DNA of 64,000 nucleotides from Parvimonas sp. oral taxon 110 str. F0139 (GTDB lineage Bacteria > Bacillota > Clostridia > Tissierellales > Peptoniphilaceae). Position 1 is the stretch's first letter, and every line of letters starts with the position of its first letter. The DNA is taken from NCBI RefSeq assembly GCF_000214475.1, contig NZ_AFII01000002.1:434001-498000 (forward strand), in the 5' to 3' direction. The notes beneath the pieces were generated by a model. It was not told where the DNA came from and searched no databases. It saw only the letters and a list, made by a program, of their open reading frames with translations. A program made the translations under genes and the position numbers. Shown in pieces: positions 37,341 to 45,846 of the stretch.

Positions 37341-37937
37341 CTAGTTTTTATTCAATATTTTTTCTAAAGATTCTAAATCTTGTTCTTTAGTAATATACAT
37401 ATCTTCATCTTCTGCATTATATTTAACTATAGAATAATCTTTATATTTGTATATTAATGTACTTCCATCTTTTGATAATTCACTTGTACATTTATTGTCT
37501 TTCTTATCTTGTTCAATTTTTTCAATAAACTTATCCTCATCTAAAATTCCATTTGAAATGGCATCTTTTAAAGAATATTCTTTTTCATCTACTTTTACAG
37601 TAAAATTCATTCCAACTGTATAGATATCAAAAGACATTTTATCATTTTTTTCTGCAACTTTTTTCACATCATTGTTTCCTAAGTTTTTAACAACGAAGCT
37701 CAATCCCTTTTCATCTTTCTTTTCTTCAGTTGGTTTTTCTTCTTTTTCCTTTTCTTCTTTCTTTTCTTCCTTATTCTTTTCGTCTTCTTCTTTAATGTTC
37801 TCTTTAACTTGTTTTTCTTTAACAGTTACTTGATTATTTTCTTTTGGTTTTTCTTCAGTTTGTTCCTTTGATTTACAAGAAACAAGAGCTCCGCAAAAAC
37901 AAATTATTAAAGCAGTAATCAGAAATCTTTTTTTCAT
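37341..37937 (-). CDS. Putative lipoprotein with Lys/Glu-rich linker
   Basis: A 198-residue protein with a lipoprotein signal peptide (MKKRFLITALIICFCGALVSC, lipobox LVSC). Residues ~25-75 are a low-complexity K/E/N segment that probably spans the cell wall. A compact C-terminal domain (~78-198) contains VGMNFTVKVDEKEYSLKDAI and STLIYKYKDYSIVKYNAED. No enzyme motif was recognised. Own terminator. Confidence 0.78.
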   Translation of the reverse strand: MKKRFLITALIICFCGALVSCKSKEQTEEKPKENNQVTVKEKQVKENIKEEDEKNKEEKKEEKEKEEKPTEEKKDEKGLSFVVKNLGNNDVKKVAEKNDKMSFDIYTVGMNFTVKVDEKEYSLKDAISNGILDEDKFIEKIEQDKKDNKCTSELSKDGSTLIYKYKDYSIVKYNAEDEDMYITKEQDLESLEKILNKN

Positions 37938-37984
37938 AGATTTTCCCTCCTTTATAATGTTAACTCAGTTTACCAAATATAACA

Positions 37985-38017
37985 AAAAAAGTCAAATAGA
38001 GCTAATCTATTTAACTT
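37985..38017 (-). terminator. Rho-independent terminator of uppP
   Basis: On the minus strand GTTAAATAGATTAGCTCTATTTGACTTTTTTTG forms a stem around TTAGC with a T7 tail. Confidence 0.85.
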
Positions 38018-38040
38018 TTTATATTAATATTTAAATTATA

Positions 38041-38862
38041 TTAACGGATAATATAATACAGAATTAAAATTACACCAAGAACTATTCTATAATATCCGAA
38101 AACTTTGAAATCATGCTTTTTAATGTATCTCATCAACATTTTAATTGCCATAACGGAAACTACAAATGCTACAAACATTCCAAGTATTAAAATAAAAAAT
38201 TGGAAAAAGCTAAATGCAAAGCCAAATTTTCTAAGTTTTAATAAACTTGCACCAAACATAACTGGAATTGACATAAAGAATGAAAATTCTGCAGCTAAAC
38301 TTCTTGAAAGTCCAAGGATTAATGCTCCAATAATTGTAGCTCCTGATCTTGAAGTTCCGGGAATTAAACTTAAAACTTGAAAACATCCTACATAAAAAGC
38401 TAATGAATAACTTAAATCTTCAAATCTTCTTATATTTTGTTTCTTAAATTTCGGATTATTTTCAACAACTATAAATAAAATACCATATAAAACTAAAGTA
38501 AATGCAACTGTTGGAAAATTATAAAAATATTTTTCCAAAGTTTTATCAAAAAGGACTCCCAAAACTCCCGCAGGAATGACCCCTACAATTACTTTTAACC
38601 ACATATTAATCGTATCTTTTTGTTGCTCCTTAGTTTTCTTTTTAGAAAAAGGATTCAACTTATTAAAATACATCATTACAACCGCAAGAATCGCTCCAAG
38701 TTGAATAACAACTAAAAACATCTCTTTAAATTCAGCGGATTGATTTAATTGTAAAAACTCATCAACCAAAATCATATGTCCAGTACTACTCACAGGTAAC
38801 CATTCAGTAATTCCTTCAACAATACCTAAAATAATAACTTTGATTATGTCTAATAACCACAT
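38041..38862 (-). CDS. uppP: Undecaprenyl-diphosphatase UppP/BacA
   Basis: Integral membrane phosphatase that recycles undecaprenyl pyrophosphate for peptidoglycan synthesis and confers basal bacitracin resistance. The start is ATG 38862 (AAGGAGAG upstream), giving 273 residues; the frame extends to 38895 without a start signal. Signatures are [20 protein letters not shown] (E-rich motif 1) and [19 protein letters not shown] (PGxSRSxxT motif 2). About eight TM helices. Confidence 0.97.
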   Translation of the reverse strand: MWLLDIIKVIILGIVEGITEWLPVSSTGHMILVDEFLQLNQSAEFKEMFLVVIQLGAILAVVMMYFNKLNPFSKKKTKEQQKDTINMWLKVIVGVIPAGVLGVLFDKTLEKYFYNFPTVAFTLVLYGILFIVVENNPKFKKQNIRRFEDLSYSLAFYVGCFQVLSLIPGTSRSGATIIGALILGLSRSLAAEFSFFMSIPVMFGASLLKLRKFGFAFSFFQFFILILGMFVAFVVSVMAIKMLMRYIKKHDFKVFGYYRIVLGVILILYYIIR

Positions 38863-38982
38863 AATAACTCTCCTTAATATTAAATATATAGTCAAAGTTT
38901 ACCACATTTTGATAAATTTGAAAAGGGCTTTTAAAATATTTATAAGAATAATTTTTCTTTTTTATAAAATAATTTTAGTATT

Positions 38983-39015
38983 AAAAAATTGGTGTAATAA
39001 AAACACCAATTTTTT
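38983..39015. terminator. Bidirectional terminator-like hairpin left of array 1
   Basis: AAAAAATTGGTGT-AATAAAA-ACACCAATTTTTT. On the minus strand it ends transcription from queT through the 67-bp array before uppP. The array begins just to the right. Confidence 0.88.
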
Positions 39016-39017
39016 AA

Positions 39018-39351
39018 TTGTGAAACAACAAGGTTCCCTGGAACCCACCCGATGCAAAGCATCGTGGATGGGTGGGGTTGTTATTACGAAGTAACAAGGT
39101 TCCCGGGTACCCCACCCGATGCAAAGCATCGTGGAAGGGTGGGATTGTTATTACGAAGTAACAAGGTTCCCGGGTACCCCACCCGATGCAAAGCATCGTG
39201 GATGGGTGGGGTTGTTATTACGAAGTAACAAGGTTCCCGGGTACCCCACCCGATGCAAAGCATCGTGGAAGGGTGGGATTGTTATTACGAAGTAACAAGG
39301 TTCCCGGGTACCCCACCCGATGCAAAGCATCGTGGAGGGGTGGGGTTCTTA
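39018..39351. repeat. 67-bp tandem repeat array 1 (five units)
   Basis: Units begin at 39029, 39095, 39162, 39229 and 39296 (spacings 66, 67, 67, 67). A unit has three hairpins: GGTTCCCGGGTACC, then ACCCCACCC-GATGC-AAA-GCATC-GTGGAT-GGGTGGGG, then GTTATTACGAAGTAAC. Units alternate GATGGGTGGGGTTG and GAAGGGTGGGATTG (pattern A-B-A-B-C), so duplication went by pairs. The array opens with TTGTGAAACAACAAGG and closes with GGGGTTCTTATTA, exactly as array 2 does. It is far more GC-rich than its surroundings. It lies between the queT stop and the uppP start. Confidence 0.92.
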
Positions 39352-39848
39352 TTATCTTATTTGTTTTTTAAACTCAAGAGCTTTTGTAAAAGCTTTGTTT
39401 TTACATAAAATATAAAAAACAGGAACTCCTACCGCATAGATAACTAAAGCTTCAGAAAGAACTAGTTCTCCTAAAATACCCCAAAAGCCAACAGGATTTG
39501 GCATCAATAAATATATTTCCAATGCTATTGGAACCATACCAACAACTACAGGAACTAAACAAGCCAAATAAAAGTTTTTCATTTTAGTCATAATCAATGC
39601 AACCACAAATGTTGCCAAAGTTCCAACTACCATATCGACAATTCCTACTGTACTAGCAATATTTGCTAAAAAGCAACCTAATGTTACACCAATTGTGTAT
39701 TCTGGGTTAAAAAATGGTAAAATTGCTAAAGTTTCTGAAAGTCTAAATTGTAAACTTCCATATCCCAATCCAAAAGATTCTGAAAGAATTGTCAATACAA
39801 CATAAATAGCTGCAACCATTCCCTGTCTTGTAATTTTTTTACGTTCAT
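39352..39848 (-). pseudogene. queT: QueT family ECF transporter substrate-binding subunit, frameshifted at start
   Basis: S-component of an ECF transporter for queuosine precursors (COG4708). The natural start is ATG 39848, 5 nt after AAGGAGGAAAT, but MNVKK breaks in an A7 tract (plus-strand T7 at 39834-39840). One extra A gives MNVKKITRQGMVAAIYVVLT and 165 residues, the normal size. As written, the long frame opens only at codons without a ribosome-binding site (ORF to 39933). Family features: GYGSLQFRLSETLAILPFFN, TLGCFLANIASTVGIVDMV and five or six TM helices. The energising EcfA/T genes are not in the window. Confidence 0.85.
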
Positions 39849-39880
39849 ATTTCCTCCTTTTTGGAGTGCTTTGTTCAACA

Positions 39881-39935
39881 AAAAAAGGGCAAATGTGCCC
39901 CAGCACTTGATTTTTAAAGTGGGTGCCAAGCAAAA
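39881..39935 (-). promoter_or_regulatory. Structured leader of queT with terminator hairpin
   Basis: Reading leftwards, GCTTGGCACCCACTT...AAGTGCTGGGG can form a stem, and it overlaps GGGCACATTTGCCC plus T6, a terminator (39881-39900) placed before the queT ribosome-binding site. This is attenuator layout. queT genes are often under preQ1 riboswitches, but I could not match the class I or class II consensus, so the ligand is open. Confidence 0.5.
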
Positions 39936-40036
39936 CACTATTCTTCTAAATTTAATTTATATAAAAATTACCGTATAATTTTAACATAAAATAAATATTT
40001 TTTCAATAACAATTAAACCTTGACGTTTATTTTCAA

Positions 40037-40064
40037 CAAAAAAAGTGGTGAAAACACCACTTTT
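40037..40064 (-). terminator. Rho-independent terminator of the AhpD-like gene
   Basis: AAAAGTGGTGTTTTCACCACTTTTTTTG on the minus strand, perfect 8-bp stem plus T7. Confidence 0.92.
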
Positions 40065-40076
40065 ATATCTATAAAA

Positions 40077-40412
40077 TTATTTAGACAATTGGTCAAATGC
40101 TTCTAAAGCCTTTGCTCCATAAACTGTTGAAGGTCCACCACCCATAAGAACAGCAACGGAAACTATTTCTGCTACTTCATCTCTTGAAACTTCCAAATTA
40201 ATGATATTTCTTACATGAGCTTCAATACAGCCTTCGCAACGAACAGCTACTGCAATACCAAGAGCAATACATTCTTTTTCTTTTACAGTTAATGCTCCTT
40301 CTTTCATAACTTCTCCGAAAAGATTGCTAAAAGCTTTCATTTCATTAGGAATAGCAGCTCCTAAATTTTTTGAGTTTTCTACAACATTTTGTAATCCTTT
40401 TACATGATCCAT
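40077..40412 (-). CDS. Carboxymuconolactone decarboxylase family (AhpD-like) protein
   Basis: A 111-residue helical protein with the AhpD/CMD redox motif RCEGCIEAHV (CxxC followed by His, ~60-70) and the preceding LTVKEKECIALGIAVAV. Proteins of this type act in peroxide or disulfide reduction, often as hexamers. AGGAGG lies upstream of ATG 40412. Monocistronic. Substrate or partner is not evident from neighbours. Confidence 0.9.
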   Translation of the reverse strand: MDHVKGLQNVVENSKNLGAAIPNEMKAFSNLFGEVMKEGALTVKEKECIALGIAVAVRCEGCIEAHVRNIINLEVSRDEVAEIVSVAVLMGGGPSTVYGAKALEAFDQLSK

Positions 40413-40520
40413 TTTAAAAGACCTCCTTTTATTATTATATAATATTAAATACCCATCTTTATTTAAGTATAATACTTATCAATTATAATAATTTTCTATG
40501 AATATTATTAAAAAACTTTA

Positions 40521-40551
40521 TAAAAAAACGAAGAATTTTTAATTCTCCGTT
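40521..40551 (-). terminator. Terminator overlapping the modE-like stop codon
   Basis: ACGGAGAATTAAAAATTCTTCGTTTTTTT on the minus strand; the stem includes the stop codon TAA and has one wobble. Confidence 0.75.
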
Positions 40552-40901
40552 TTAGTAATTTCTTTTTTAAAGTTTAAAATTTCTTTTTCTACAAATTCCA
40601 TTGTTTTTGAATTTATTTTTTCATAAAAAGTTATTAATTCTTTAGCCTCAGGTGTTAGTGTTGATCCACCGCCACCTTTTCCCCCAATTTTACCTACAAG
40701 AAGTTTGCAGTTCAAATCTTTTTCGGAGCGAATTATCATTTTATAGGCTTTAGAGTATGCCATTCTCATCTCTTTACATGCTCTGTTAATTGATTTATAT
40801 TCATCAATCAATAAAAGCAATCGATATAATCCATTTCCAAATGAATAATCTTCATTATATAAAGTTATTTTGATATTAAAATTTTTTGGAAACTCCAACA
40901 T
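40539..40901 (-). CDS. ModE-like winged-helix DNA-binding protein
   Basis: A 120-residue stand-alone wHTH of the ModE/LysR type: LLLLIDEYKSINRACKEMRM followed by AYSKAYKMIIRSEKDLNCKL is the helix-turn-helix, then GGKGGGGSTLTPEAKELITFY forms the wing and helix. There is no C-terminal molybdate-binding (TOBE) domain, so it cannot sense molybdate in the E. coli manner. It follows the FNT channel gene by 11 bp, suggesting co-expression and perhaps control of formate/nitrite transport or of a molybdoenzyme elsewhere. Confidence 0.85.
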   Translation of the reverse strand: MLEFPKNFNIKITLYNEDYSFGNGLYRLLLLIDEYKSINRACKEMRMAYSKAYKMIIRSEKDLNCKLLVGKIGGKGGGGSTLTPEAKELITFYEKINSKTMEFVEKEILNFKKEITKTEN

Positions 40902-40912
40902 AATTACAACTC

Positions 40913-41665
40913 CTAATCTTTATAAGCAAAGTAATAGCAAATAGCTACTATACTTCCCCCTATTATATTTCCTAATGTAACAGGAATTAAATCATATATA
41001 ACTGCACCAGCACCTATGTCTGATATTATAAAAGAATATGAAAGATAAAACATATTTGCAACACTATGCTCAAATCCACAAATTAAAAACAATATAACAG
41101 AAATTGAACATGCACAGAATTTTGAAACTCCATCTTTACACGCATAGGACATCCAAACTCCTAAACAGACAAAAATATTACAACCTATTCCCTTAAATAA
41201 AAGAACTGTAAAACTTTCTGTAGTTTTTGCAAGGGTAATTTTATGTAAAAATGCAAGCATATCCGGTGTCATAACACTTGCAAAATAAACAACTAACGCT
41301 ACAAAAACAGAACCGACAAAGTTAAATAGGTAAACAAATACCCAATTTCTAAACATTTTTGGAAATGTAATTCTCTTTCCCAATGCAGGAGCTAACATCA
41401 AAATATTTCCAGTAAATAAATCAGCACCAGCAACAACAACAGCAAAAAGTCCAAAGGAGAAACAAACTCCTGAAATAAATTTTCCATAAGTTGGATTTAA
41501 ACTTGCCATTCCTGTATTTACGACCACATAAGATAGTCCACTCAACGCAATAAATAACCCCGCTAAAAATGCTAAAATTAGCATTTTATTTAATTTATAA
41601 TTTGCTTTTCCCTCTCCGATTTTATACAACGATTCTAATAATTCTGATTTCCCTATAACTCCCAT
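40913..41665 (-). CDS. Formate/nitrite transporter family channel
   Basis: A 250-residue FNT-family pentameric channel for formate, nitrite or related monoacids. About six TM helices. The omega-loop motif AGADLFTGNILML (~85) and the gating-histidine motif CGFEHSVANMFYL (~200) are intact. Formate export would suit mixed fermentation; nitrite and hydrosulfide are alternatives. AGGAGGACATT precedes ATG 41665. Operon with the ModE-like regulator downstream. Confidence 0.93.
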   Translation of the reverse strand: MGVIGKSELLESLYKIGEGKANYKLNKMLILAFLAGLFIALSGLSYVVVNTGMASLNPTYGKFISGVCFSFGLFAVVVAGADLFTGNILMLAPALGKRITFPKMFRNWVFVYLFNFVGSVFVALVVYFASVMTPDMLAFLHKITLAKTTESFTVLLFKGIGCNIFVCLGVWMSYACKDGVSKFCACSISVILFLICGFEHSVANMFYLSYSFIISDIGAGAVIYDLIPVTLGNIIGGSIVAICYYFAYKD

Positions 41666-41723
41666 AATGTCCTCCTATCTTTTTTAAAAAATAGAAATTT
41701 TTCAAAAGTTGGTTATAATAAAA

Positions 41724-42194
41724 TTATTTTTTCTTAAAATAAGATTTAATTGTTTCTATGATATTCATAATCATATCTACTTTATCAACCACACTATCTA
41801 CATTTTCTCTAATATCCATTGTAGTATCAACAACTTGTTCTGCAACAAATCTTGTAGATGTTGTAATATCATCTGTAATTTCTCTTACATTTTCAAGTGT
41901 CAAACTCACATTTTCTACACTATCAGTTATATCTTCTTTTGTATCGGCTAGAATTTCATCTGTCTTTTCAAGAATTTTGTTTGAATTTGCAATAGCTTTA
42001 TCAGCATTTTCAACCAAACTTGGTAATTTTTCAGCACTTGCAACCAAACTTTCTTCGCTCTTTTCTAATATTTTGTTGATTCTACTAAAAACTTTTATCA
42101 ACTTAGTAAAGAAACAAATACAAGCTAGCAAACAAACTATAGCCACTAAATAAAGAATAACTCTTAAAGTTAAATCTAAATCTATTGTTACCAT
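41724..42194 (-). CDS. DUF948-like membrane-anchored coiled-coil protein
   Basis: A 156-residue protein with one N-terminal TM helix (LRVILYLVAIVCLLACICFF, ~10-30) and a long amphipathic helix rich in V, N, D, T and S (repeats of LVENADKAIANSNKI type). This is the arrangement of the DUF948 family, general-stress proteins of Gram-positive envelopes. It is 10 bp downstream of a YtxH-like gene, the usual partner. No catalytic residues. Confidence 0.85.
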   Translation of the reverse strand: MVTIDLDLTLRVILYLVAIVCLLACICFFTKLIKVFSRINKILEKSEESLVASAEKLPSLVENADKAIANSNKILEKTDEILADTKEDITDSVENVSLTLENVREITDDITTSTRFVAEQVVDTTMDIRENVDSVVDKVDMIMNIIETIKSYFKKK

Positions 42195-42204
42195 TTTTTC
42201 CTCA

Positions 42205-42573
42205 CTATTCTTCTATTTCTTCTTTTATATCCATTTCTTCAACTTCTGGAGAAATTTCTGTCATATTTCTATTTGCAAAATCGTCATATTTTTCTCCAAC
42301 AGCTTCTTTAACTTCTTTAGCTTTTTCAGCAACCACTTTAACTGCACTATTTACATTTTCGCTTACATATTCAACACCGTCTTTAGTCACTCTAACGATA
42401 TCTTCTCTAGTTTCTTTACCTGATTTAGGAGCAAATAAGATTCCTACTCCTGCACCAACAGCAACTCCTGCAGCAATTTTTGCAGCACTAACTGCTTTTT
42501 CTTTTCTTATTTTTCTTCTAACTTCTCTTTCTCTTTCTAAACGTCTTTGTTCAATATACTTTGATAAGCTCAT
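42205..42573 (-). CDS. YtxH domain-containing stress protein
   Basis: A 122-residue protein with a basic N-terminus, a Gly/Ala-rich hydrophobic segment AAKIAAGVAVGAGVGILFAP followed by KSGKETREDI, the YtxH signature, and a helical acidic tail. Members are induced in general stress in Bacillus; the molecular function is unknown. AGGAGG upstream of ATG 42573. Probably transcribed together with the DUF948-like gene; the RNA gene upstream is on the same strand. Confidence 0.9.
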   Translation of the reverse strand: MSLSKYIEQRRLEREREVRRKIRKEKAVSAAKIAAGVAVGAGVGILFAPKSGKETREDIVRVTKDGVEYVSENVNSAVKVVAEKAKEVKEAVGEKYDDFANRNMTEISPEVEEMDIKEEIEE

Positions 42574-42604
42574 AAAAACCTCCTAATTATTTATTATTTT
42601 ATTA

Positions 42605-42764
42605 AAAATGTCTTTTGGCTCCTGCCATTATATAAACCTTCGCATTTGAAGGTGGGCAAACTGTCTTAAATCTCACGGTTTCTCCACAATGGAGCTGCCA
42701 TCAAAGTAAGAACTCCGTAATCCCTTATTAATTCTGTAGGCATAATCAGACAGGAACCTTAGAC
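42605..42764 (-). ncRNA. ssrS: Probable 6S RNA (SsrS)
   Basis: Read on the minus strand from about 42764 to 42605. A perfect TATAAT (42771-42776, complement) lies 7 nt before the putative start. The transcript is closed by a 10-bp stem, GGTTCCTGTC (near the 5' end) with GGCAGGAGCC (42617-42626 complement). Inside are ATTACGGAG, a central partly paired region, GCCCACCTTCAAATGCGAAGGT (in part: an ACCTTC/GAAGGT hairpin) and about 150 nt overall. A long rod with a central bubble and a 3' side hairpin is the 6S layout, which mimics an open promoter and binds sigma-A RNA polymerase. Family assignment is by eye only. The gap 42574-42925 holds nothing else apart from a terminator. Confidence 0.68.
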
Positions 42765-42892
42765 AATATTATTATATCACACTTTAGCCCAAAAAGGTAG
42801 TACTAAATAAAAATGTATAAAATTTTTATACAAAATTAATGATAGAATATTCACATATATTTAAGTTAAAAAATTATAATTCAAATACTAGA

Positions 42893-42920
42893 CAAAAAAA
42901 GACGATATTTCTATCGCCTA
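42893..42920 (-). terminator. Rho-independent terminator of the ATP-NAD kinase gene
   Basis: On the minus strand GGCGATAGAAATATCGTCTTTTTTTG; it lies directly after the stop codon at 42926, stem with one G-T pair. Confidence 0.85.
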
Positions 42921-42925
42921 ATTTT

Positions 42926-44041
42926 TTATTCGTTATCAACCAACATCATTTTTTCTCTTTCATATCCAATTTTAACTCTATAATAGCCCTTTAATTTCTT
43001 ATCTATTTCTTCGTCCATTGTATAAGCTACAAGATGTCCTGATGTTATACTCTCCAACTTTCCATTTGTAGCAATTATTATGATATCTTTTTTATCAATT
43101 TTTCTTAAAACATTTGCGCTTAGTTGTTGATTTCCACGACCAAAAACATAACCTTGACCCCCCATTGGAGTCACAACCAAAATAGCTCTTTCATCTCCGA
43201 TTACTTCAAGTATATCTTTTTCACTACAATCTTTTTTTACAAGTTTTTTATTTTTTATTATATCAACACCGAGTACAGTATATGGCAAGTCCAATTCTTT
43301 CATAATGTACATAGGAGTTGTTCCTGATCCAATTATATAAAAGATATCATCTTTCATATCATCAATTATATCGCATGCAATTGAAACTTGAGCATCACTA
43401 TCTGATTGAGGAGTTTGTGATTTTTTGTTTTGTAAATACCTTTGATCATAAGGTACTTTTAAATAACCGTAAAGTCTAACTTCCACTCTATCATCTCTAA
43501 AGGCATCTTCGTCAATATCCACAACATCTTTTTCAATTACCGGAAGCTCAACTCCATTTATAACTTCAAAAAGCAAACTTCCAGCTTGTTCAGGAGTATT
43601 TCCATAAACAGGTGAATGGATTTTTACTCCTGCAGGAACTCCGATTACAGCTATTTTATCTTCGATAACAGAATAAACATCTCTAGCTGTTCCATCTCCA
43701 CCGACAAAGAAAATCAATTCAATACCATTTTCTAAAAAGTATTTCAAAAGTTCTTTTGAATCTGTAACTGAAGATTTTTCAGCTGAATTATAGACAACTT
43801 CATAATTTAGTCCAAGTTCTTTACATTCTTCTTCACCCATTAGGCCACTTGCCGTATAGATTTTAAACTTATCTTTTAATTCAACAACTTTAGCTAAAGC
43901 TTTCTTTGCCTTTTCAGGAGCTTCTTGAACAGCGCCAAGCGAAATTGCTTTTTCTAATATATCTTCACCATCAGTTCCTTTAAGTCCAACTCTACCACCC
44001 ATTCCAGCAATGGGATTTACCAAAAGTCCAATTTTTTTCAT
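42926..44041 (-). CDS. ATP-NAD kinase family protein (AcoX-like)
   Basis: A 371-residue member of the NAD kinase/diacylglycerol kinase superfamily. The N-terminus has GLLVNPIAGMGGRVGLKGTD and the key motif FVGGDGTARDVYSVI (~113-127). VIGVPAGVKIHSPVYGNTPE and a late IGSGTTPMYIMKELDLPYT are typical of the COG3199 group that includes AcoX. These are predicted to phosphorylate NAD or a related diol; the actual substrate is unproven. It is longer than housekeeping NadK (~270-300). AGGAGG lies before ATG 44041. It is divergent from the glycine-cleavage genes. Confidence 0.88.
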   Translation of the reverse strand: MKKIGLLVNPIAGMGGRVGLKGTDGEDILEKAISLGAVQEAPEKAKKALAKVVELKDKFKIYTASGLMGEEECKELGLNYEVVYNSAEKSSVTDSKELLKYFLENGIELIFFVGGDGTARDVYSVIEDKIAVIGVPAGVKIHSPVYGNTPEQAGSLLFEVINGVELPVIEKDVVDIDEDAFRDDRVEVRLYGYLKVPYDQRYLQNKKSQTPQSDSDAQVSIACDIIDDMKDDIFYIIGSGTTPMYIMKELDLPYTVLGVDIIKNKKLVKKDCSEKDILEVIGDERAILVVTPMGGQGYVFGRGNQQLSANVLRKIDKKDIIIIATNGKLESITSGHLVAYTMDEEIDKKLKGYYRVKIGYEREKMMLVDNE

Positions 44042-44716
44042 AATTACCTCCTCTATTTGAATACTAAATTGTTTTTGAATTAATATTTTATAAAAGTTTT
44101 ATACCCTAATAATATCAAGTATAAAATAATAAATCAATATTTTTGAATAACGTTTCTATTTTTTTAATAAATAATTTTAGTGTATAGAATATATATCTTA
44201 AATTTTTTATTAAGAAAATAATATAAAAAAATAAAAATTTTTTGACAAATAGTCATCATTTTTTGATTATTTTAACTTTTGTAACATATTTTATGTAAAA
44301 TTAAAAAATTTTATAAAAATATTAAAAATTTTTTGATTTTTTGAAAAACTTTTAAAAAATTAATGTTTTTTATTTTTTACTAATAGTTATAAGATTTCTT
44401 ATCAATTACATTTCTATAGATAAAGTATTTAATTAAAATTTAAAAAAACTTCTCTATTTTTTATAATTTTTTTAATATTAAGGGTATATTTTTTATATAT
44501 TACTAATCTATAAGTTAAAATAAAAACGTTTTTGTTTTCCTATTAATCTATTTTGTTAATTATATAAATAATTATTTTAGTTTGATAAAAAACTTTTTAT
44601 GTTTTTGTAAAAAGACTATTGTATTTTTTATTTTTTATACTATAATTACATTAAGGAAAAAGGGTTATCTTATGAGAGGTAATTGATTTCTATTAAAATT
44701 TAAGGAGGAATTTGAT
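44042..44716 (+). promoter_or_regulatory. Long AT-rich intergenic region with gcvT promoter
   Basis: Of this 675-bp gap, the only feature I can support is a promoter: TTGTAT at 44619-44624, a 16-nt spacer, TATAAT at 44641-44646, then a leader of about 60 nt with AAGGAGG before ATG 44717. The rest is extremely AT-rich with many A/T runs (for example 44220-44480), perhaps curved DNA. I looked for a glycine riboswitch and did not find one. Confidence 0.6.
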
Positions 44717-45820
44717 ATGGCTGCACAAAAAACACCATTGTACGAAAAACACATTTCATATGGAGGAGAAGTTGTAGATTACGCAGGTTGGTTATTACCT
44801 GTTAAATATGAAGGATTGGCTGCTGAACATAATGCAGTAAGAAATAATGCTGGATTATTCGACGTTTCACATATGGGAGAAGTTACTGTTAAAGGAAAAG
44901 ACGCTTTTGACTATGTTAATCATTTAATCACTAATGATTTGACAACTATTGGTGATGGACAAGTTATTTACTCTTTATTATGTAATGAAAACGGTGGAGT
45001 TGTTGATGATTTACTAGTTTACAGAAAAGGTAAAGATGATATGTATATTGTAGTTAATGCTGCAAATACTGACAAAGACTTTGCTTGGTTCTTAAAACAA
45101 AAAGGAAACTATGATGTAGAAATAAAAAATATTTCATCAGAAACTGCACAAATTGCATTACAAGGCCCTAAGGCTGAAAAAGTTTTACAAAAATTAGCTA
45201 AAAATGTTGATTTAGCAAATGATATAAAATTCTTCACATTTAAAGAAAATGTTGAACTTGGGGACTGTGGAAAATTCTTAGTTTCTCGTACTGGTTATAC
45301 AGGTGAAGACGGATTCGAAGTTTATGGATCTGGTGAAAATATGAATAAATTATGGGATGAAATTCTTAAGATTGGTAAAGAAGATGGAGTTATGCCTTGC
45401 GGTTTAGGCTGTAGAGATACTTTAAGATTTGAAGCTGCTCTTCCACTTTATGGAAATGAAATGGACGATGTAATCACTCCACTTGAAGCTGGACTTGGAT
45501 ATTTCGTAAAATTAAAACAAGAAGCTGATTTCATTGGTAAGGCTGCTTTAACTAAACTTAAAGAAGCTGGAGTTCCTAGAAAATTAATCGGTCTTGAATT
45601 AACTGGTAAAGGTATTGCAAGACACGGAGCAAAAGTATTTAAAGGTGATAAAGAAATCGGATTTGTTACAACTGGTTATATGTCACCTACATTAGGCAAA
45701 ACTATTGCAAATGTAATTGTTGATGCTGATCAAGCTGAAGTAGGAAATGAAGTTCAAGTTGAAATTAGAAATAAAAAGGTTCCTGCTGTATTAATAAGCA
45801 AGAAATTTCTTAAAAAATAA
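44717..45820 (+). CDS. gcvT: Glycine cleavage system aminomethyltransferase (T protein)
   Basis: Transfers the methylene group from aminomethyl-lipoyl H protein to tetrahydrofolate, releasing ammonia. The 367-residue sequence has TPLYEKHISYGGEVVDYAGW near the start, NAGLFDVSHMGEV, the folate-binding region LALQGPKAEKVL-type segment, SRTGYTGEDGFEVY (~195) and the catalytic-Asp region RDTLRFEAALPLYGNE. First gene of gcvT-gcvPA-gcvPB; the H protein and lipoamide dehydrogenase are not in this window. Confidence 0.97.
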   Translation: MAAQKTPLYEKHISYGGEVVDYAGWLLPVKYEGLAAEHNAVRNNAGLFDVSHMGEVTVKGKDAFDYVNHLITNDLTTIGDGQVIYSLLCNENGGVVDDLLVYRKGKDDMYIVVNAANTDKDFAWFLKQKGNYDVEIKNISSETAQIALQGPKAEKVLQKLAKNVDLANDIKFFTFKENVELGDCGKFLVSRTGYTGEDGFEVYGSGENMNKLWDEILKIGKEDGVMPCGLGCRDTLRFEAALPLYGNEMDDVITPLEAGLGYFVKLKQEADFIGKAALTKLKEAGVPRKLIGLELTGKGIARHGAKVFKGDKEIGFVTTGYMSPTLGKTIANVIVDADQAEVGNEVQVEIRNKKVPAVLISKKFLKK

Positions 45821-45846
45821 TTAAATTATTAGGAGGTAAATTCTAT

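Noticed and set aside
39018..39351. CRISPR array
   Set aside because: Units are contiguous without unique spacers, unit size is wrong and no cas genes are in the window.
39014..39371. Overlapping 60-70-residue reading frames on both strands of the 67-bp arrays (also at 49823-50248)
   Set aside because: The unit is 67 bp, so frames shift from copy to copy; the frames have no ribosome-binding sites and the variation follows hairpin structure, not codons.
41709..42153. Plus-strand frames opposite the DUF948-like gene
   Set aside because: Ser/Thr/Ile-rich shadows of a coiled-coil gene on the other strand; no initiation signal.
44042..44716. Glycine riboswitch upstream of gcvT
   Set aside because: None of the conserved glycine-aptamer segments were seen in the gap; only a promoter is supported.
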